Shown here one piece after another: positions 62,228 to 64,000 of a stretch of DNA of 64,000 nucleotides (position 1 is its first letter; each line of letters opens with the position of its first letter). Origin of the DNA: Methylophilus sp. 13 (lineage in GTDB: Bacteria; Pseudomonadota; Gammaproteobacteria; Burkholderiales; Methylophilaceae); contig NZ_JADKYR010000001.1 of NCBI RefSeq assembly GCF_015354335.1, positions 846,208 to 910,207 on the forward strand, written 5' to 3'. A program made the translations under genes and the position numbers. The notes beneath the pieces were generated by a model. The model saw only the letters and a program-made list of their open reading frames with translations, made no database searches and had not been told where the DNA came from.

Positions 62228-62710
62228 CTACTTGGAATACACAGTACAAACGGCTTCTGCCGCAATACCTTCACTGCGGCCAGTGAAGCCCAGCTTTTCA
62301 GTCGTCGTCGCTTTGACGTTGACCTGTTCAATCGCCACATCGCAATCACTGGCAATGTTCATACACATCTGCGAAGTATGCTTGCCCAGTCGTGGCGCCT
62401 CACATATCACCGTGGCATCAATGTTACCAACCAGATAACCCTTGTTGTGAAGCAAGCGCACCACATGCCGCAAAAGCTCGCGTGAATCTATGCCTTTAAA
62501 GCGCATATCTGTTGGTGGAAAATGCTTACCGATATCTCCCAACGCGACAGCCCCTAACAAGGCATCACAAATAGCGTGTAACAGGACATCTGCATCCGAA
62601 TGCCCATCCAGTCCATGACTGTGCGGGATATTCACGCCACCGATAATGCAATCCCGCCCGGTTACCAGGGCGTGCACGTCAAAACCGTGCCCAATTCTCA
62701 CAGGAATCAT
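62228..62710 (-). CDS. ispF: 2-C-methyl-D-erythritol 2,4-cyclodiphosphate synthase
   Basis: 160 residues with the IspF signature: [11 protein letters not shown] (metal ligands Asp and His) and [17 protein letters not shown], then [10 protein letters not shown] and [13 protein letters not shown]. It catalyses the cyclisation step of the MEP isoprenoid pathway. It follows ispD by 12 bp. Confidence 0.97.
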   Translation of the reverse strand: MIPVRIGHGFDVHALVTGRDCIIGGVNIPHSHGLDGHSDADVLLHAICDALLGAVALGDIGKHFPPTDMRFKGIDSRELLRHVVRLLHNKGYLVGNIDATVICEAPRLGKHTSQMCMNIASDCDVAIEQVNVKATTTEKLGFTGRSEGIAAEAVCTVYSK

Positions 62711-62722
62711 ACTTTTTGCTTT

Positions 62723-63418
62723 CTATGACTGGCTCATCTGCATCAACGCAGCAACCACTTGCAGGTCGTCAGGATAAGTGACTTTCATGTTTTTAAGGCT
62801 ACCTTGGACTAGTTTTGGGTGATGTCCCATCCACTCCATGGCTTGCGCTTCATCGGTAGGTTGTTTTTCGATCGAGTGACTGAGCGCAGATTGCAACTCC
62901 GCATATCTGAACATTTGTGGCGTTTGAGCCTGCCATAAATGATTACGCGGGATGGTCTCTGCAATCGTGGTCTGCGTCCCGGCACGCTTTAGCGTATCGG
63001 CCAGCGGCAAAGCCAGAATCGCTCCAGTATCGTCATCACCCACGCTGTCTATTAACCGTAATAGCATCTCATGATCTATGCCAGGCCGCGCGGCATCATG
63101 CACCAGAATCCAGTCTCGCGCCTGAACTTGAGTATTCAGGGCACGCAATCCGTTTAGCACACTTTCAGCGCGGGTCGCGCCACCACACAGCAGCACGCGT
63201 GTTTTATGGCATCCCGCAAGTAAAGCGGGTTGCCAGTCCTGATCATCCTCTGCGATAACCACCGAAATGCTAGCGATGGCTGCAAACGACTCAAATGTCT
63301 GGATCACATGCTTCAACAGCGGCTCACCATTCAATGGTAAATACTGTTTCGGTCGTGATGATTGCATACGCGAACCACGACCAGCACTGGGGATTAAGAC
63401 ATGGTATTGAGACATCAT
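62723..63418 (-). CDS. ispD: 2-C-methyl-D-erythritol 4-phosphate cytidylyltransferase
   Basis: 231 residues with the nucleotidyltransferase start IPSAGRGSRMQSSRPKQYLPLNG, GGATRAESVLNGL and VHDAARPGI, the IspD hallmarks. It makes CDP-ME in the MEP pathway. It is the first gene of its unit; ATGs at 63418 and 63415 are both possible. Confidence 0.97.
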   Translation of the reverse strand: MMSQYHVLIPSAGRGSRMQSSRPKQYLPLNGEPLLKHVIQTFESFAAIASISVVIAEDDQDWQPALLAGCHKTRVLLCGGATRAESVLNGLRALNTQVQARDWILVHDAARPGIDHEMLLRLIDSVGDDDTGAILALPLADTLKRAGTQTTIAETIPRNHLWQAQTPQMFRYAELQSALSHSIEKQPTDEAQAMEWMGHHPKLVQGSLKNMKVTYPDDLQVVAALMQMSQS

Positions 63419-63665
63419 GTCATTTTAACATGTCTCTTTTAAGGCTTTATGCTCACACGTCTATTCCGCTGAAACTCTTACTGAGATTTCTTGATAGCCC
63501 ACCTGGGTCAATGACATACGCCTGTGTATTTTTTAAGATGTGTGTAAAAGAGGGAGAAGCAGCAGATCAACAACCGCTTGAGCGGTGTCAATTATATTTT
63601 ACGCTGCAGTGCAGCGCTTAAGTTTTCATGGCAGTCTATTTTGAGTTGATCTTAATAGACACTTC
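63419..63665. other. Gap upstream of ispD, no protein gene
   Basis: This 247-bp stretch should contain the ispD promoter (minus strand). TATAAT is present on the minus strand at 63596-63591 but without a good -35 box, so I do not call a promoter. A CGCTGCA/TGCAGCG inverted repeat is at about 63602-63616. A short RNA on the plus strand ending at the terminator 63666-63692 is possible. Confidence 0.4.
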
Positions 63666-63692
63666 AACCCGGTGCTTGCACCGGGTTTTTTT
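63666..63692 (+). terminator. Rho-independent terminator, plus-strand orientation
   Basis: AACCCGGTGC and GCACCGGGTT arms followed by T7 only on the plus strand. No plus-strand gene precedes it, so either a short untranslated RNA ends here or it blocks stray plus-strand transcription into the rRNA region. Confidence 0.7.
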
Positions 63693-63728
63693 CTGCCTGA
63701 ATTTCATTTGCCTGCCGGATACAGGCAA

Positions 63729-63760
63729 TAAAAAAGCCCCCGACATTGCTGCCGAGGGCT
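63729..63760 (-). terminator. rRNA operon terminator
   Basis: On the minus strand AGCCCTCG and CGGGGGCT arms followed by T6, starting 13 nt after the 3' end of the 5S gene. Confidence 0.88.
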
Positions 63761-63772
63761 TTTTAGAATAGG

Positions 63773-63889
63773 AGCTTGGGGATGACCTACTTTCGCATAC
63801 GAAGAGTACACTATCATTGGCGCAAGTTCGTTTCACGGCCCTGTTCGAGATGGGAAGGGGTGGTTCCAAACTGCTATTGTCCCCAAACA
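63773..63889 (-). rRNA. rrf: 5S ribosomal RNA
   Basis: About 116 nt. Helix I pairs GTTTGGGGA at the 5' end with TCCCCAAGC at the 3' end. The conserved core ACCCCTTCCCATCTCGAACA and the distal ATGCGAAAGTAGGTCATC are present. The exact ends may be off by one or two bases. The 23S gene should lie to its right, outside the window. Confidence 0.95.
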
Positions 63890-64000
63890 TAACTGGTAAT
63901 GTTATGCATGGTGCTGATATGAATCAGCCTGCTTTAACAAATTGGAAGAAGTAAAGGATTTTGCTTTTTCAGGCATCAATGGGCAGGGTATGAAACAACT
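63890..64000 (-). other. 23S-5S intergenic spacer
   Basis: No tRNA and no recognisable 23S 3' end is visible in these 111 bases, so the 23S gene most likely ends just past the window edge. Confidence 0.6.

Noticed and set aside
62807..62818. GGACTAGT inside ispD
   Set aside because: It is a single half-type match within a conserved coding region, with no promoter context; treated as chance.
63636..63890. An 84-codon frame on the minus strand
   Set aside because: It runs through the 5S rRNA gene and its terminators, so it is not protein coding.
1..64000. CRISPR arrays, tRNA genes, complete insertion sequences or prophage genes
   Set aside because: No regular spaced repeats, tRNA cloverleafs, transposases, integrases or phage structural genes were recognised on either strand.

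Overview
The window is chromosomal DNA from a Gram-negative methylotroph, most likely a betaproteobacterium of the family Methylophilaceae (Methylophilus, Methylovorus or Methylotenera type). The grounds are a complete calcium-type methanol dehydrogenase cluster (mxaFJGIRSACKLD), PEP-CTERM proteins with EpsA- and EpsD-like partners as in methylotroph exopolysaccharide loci, and the general gene content. No identity search was possible, so every product name rests on motifs, length and gene order.

Layout. (1) 1-12.7 kb, minus strand: the mxa operon reads from mxaF (start 12653) leftwards through mxaJ, G, I, R, S, A, C, K, L and D, then a small exported protein, a thioredoxin-like protein and a YVTN beta-propeller protein. 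A terminator-like hairpin follows, and a second YVTN protein runs off the left edge. (2) 12.9-17.5 kb, plus strand, divergent from mxaF: sensor kinase, small exported protein, response regulator, ABC-2 permease and GldG-like protein. (3) 17.7-19.3 kb: a visibly AT-richer patch with a small lipoprotein, a ferritin-like protein, a 25-residue membrane peptide and the C-terminal half of a Crp/Fnr regulator. (4) 19.4-34 kb, minus strand: an EpsD-like foldase, then a TonB/ExbD/ExbD/ExbB operon with a porin, a coiled-coil protein and a CPBP/CAAX protease. Before it in transcription order is an operon for a secreted nuclease, a secreted 5'-nucleotidase and two PEP-CTERM proteins. (5) 34-46 kb: a two-partner secretion pair with a 3397-residue filamentous-haemagglutinin-type protein. 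(6) 46.4-50 kb: a PstS-like binding protein, a third PEP-CTERM protein and an EpsA-like LuxR-family regulator. (7) 50.2-60.2 kb: a lytic transglycosylase (plus strand) and an eleven-gene type II secretion-like operon that uses PilM/N/O/P-like assembly proteins. (8) 60.4-64 kb: an ABC exporter, ispF, ispD and a 5S rRNA gene whose rRNA operon continues past the right edge.

The most interesting signal is a shared noncoding motif built from GGACTA/TAGTCC. It occurs as perfect TAGTCC-N4-GGACTA palindromes, degenerate palindromes, a direct repeat, a CGGACTAGTCCG palindrome or a half-site. It lies in the one promoter gap of each of five consecutive minus-strand units between 26.8 and 50 kb: the TonB/ExbB operon, the nuclease/nucleotidase/PEP-CTERM operon, the two-partner adhesin operon, the PEP-CTERM/PstS-like operon and the epsA-like gene. 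I infer one regulon, possibly under the EpsA-like protein. It would join surface adhesion, PEP-CTERM sorting, extracellular nucleic-acid breakdown and energised outer-membrane uptake, plausibly for phosphate or nucleotide scavenging in a biofilm. No exosortase gene is in the window.
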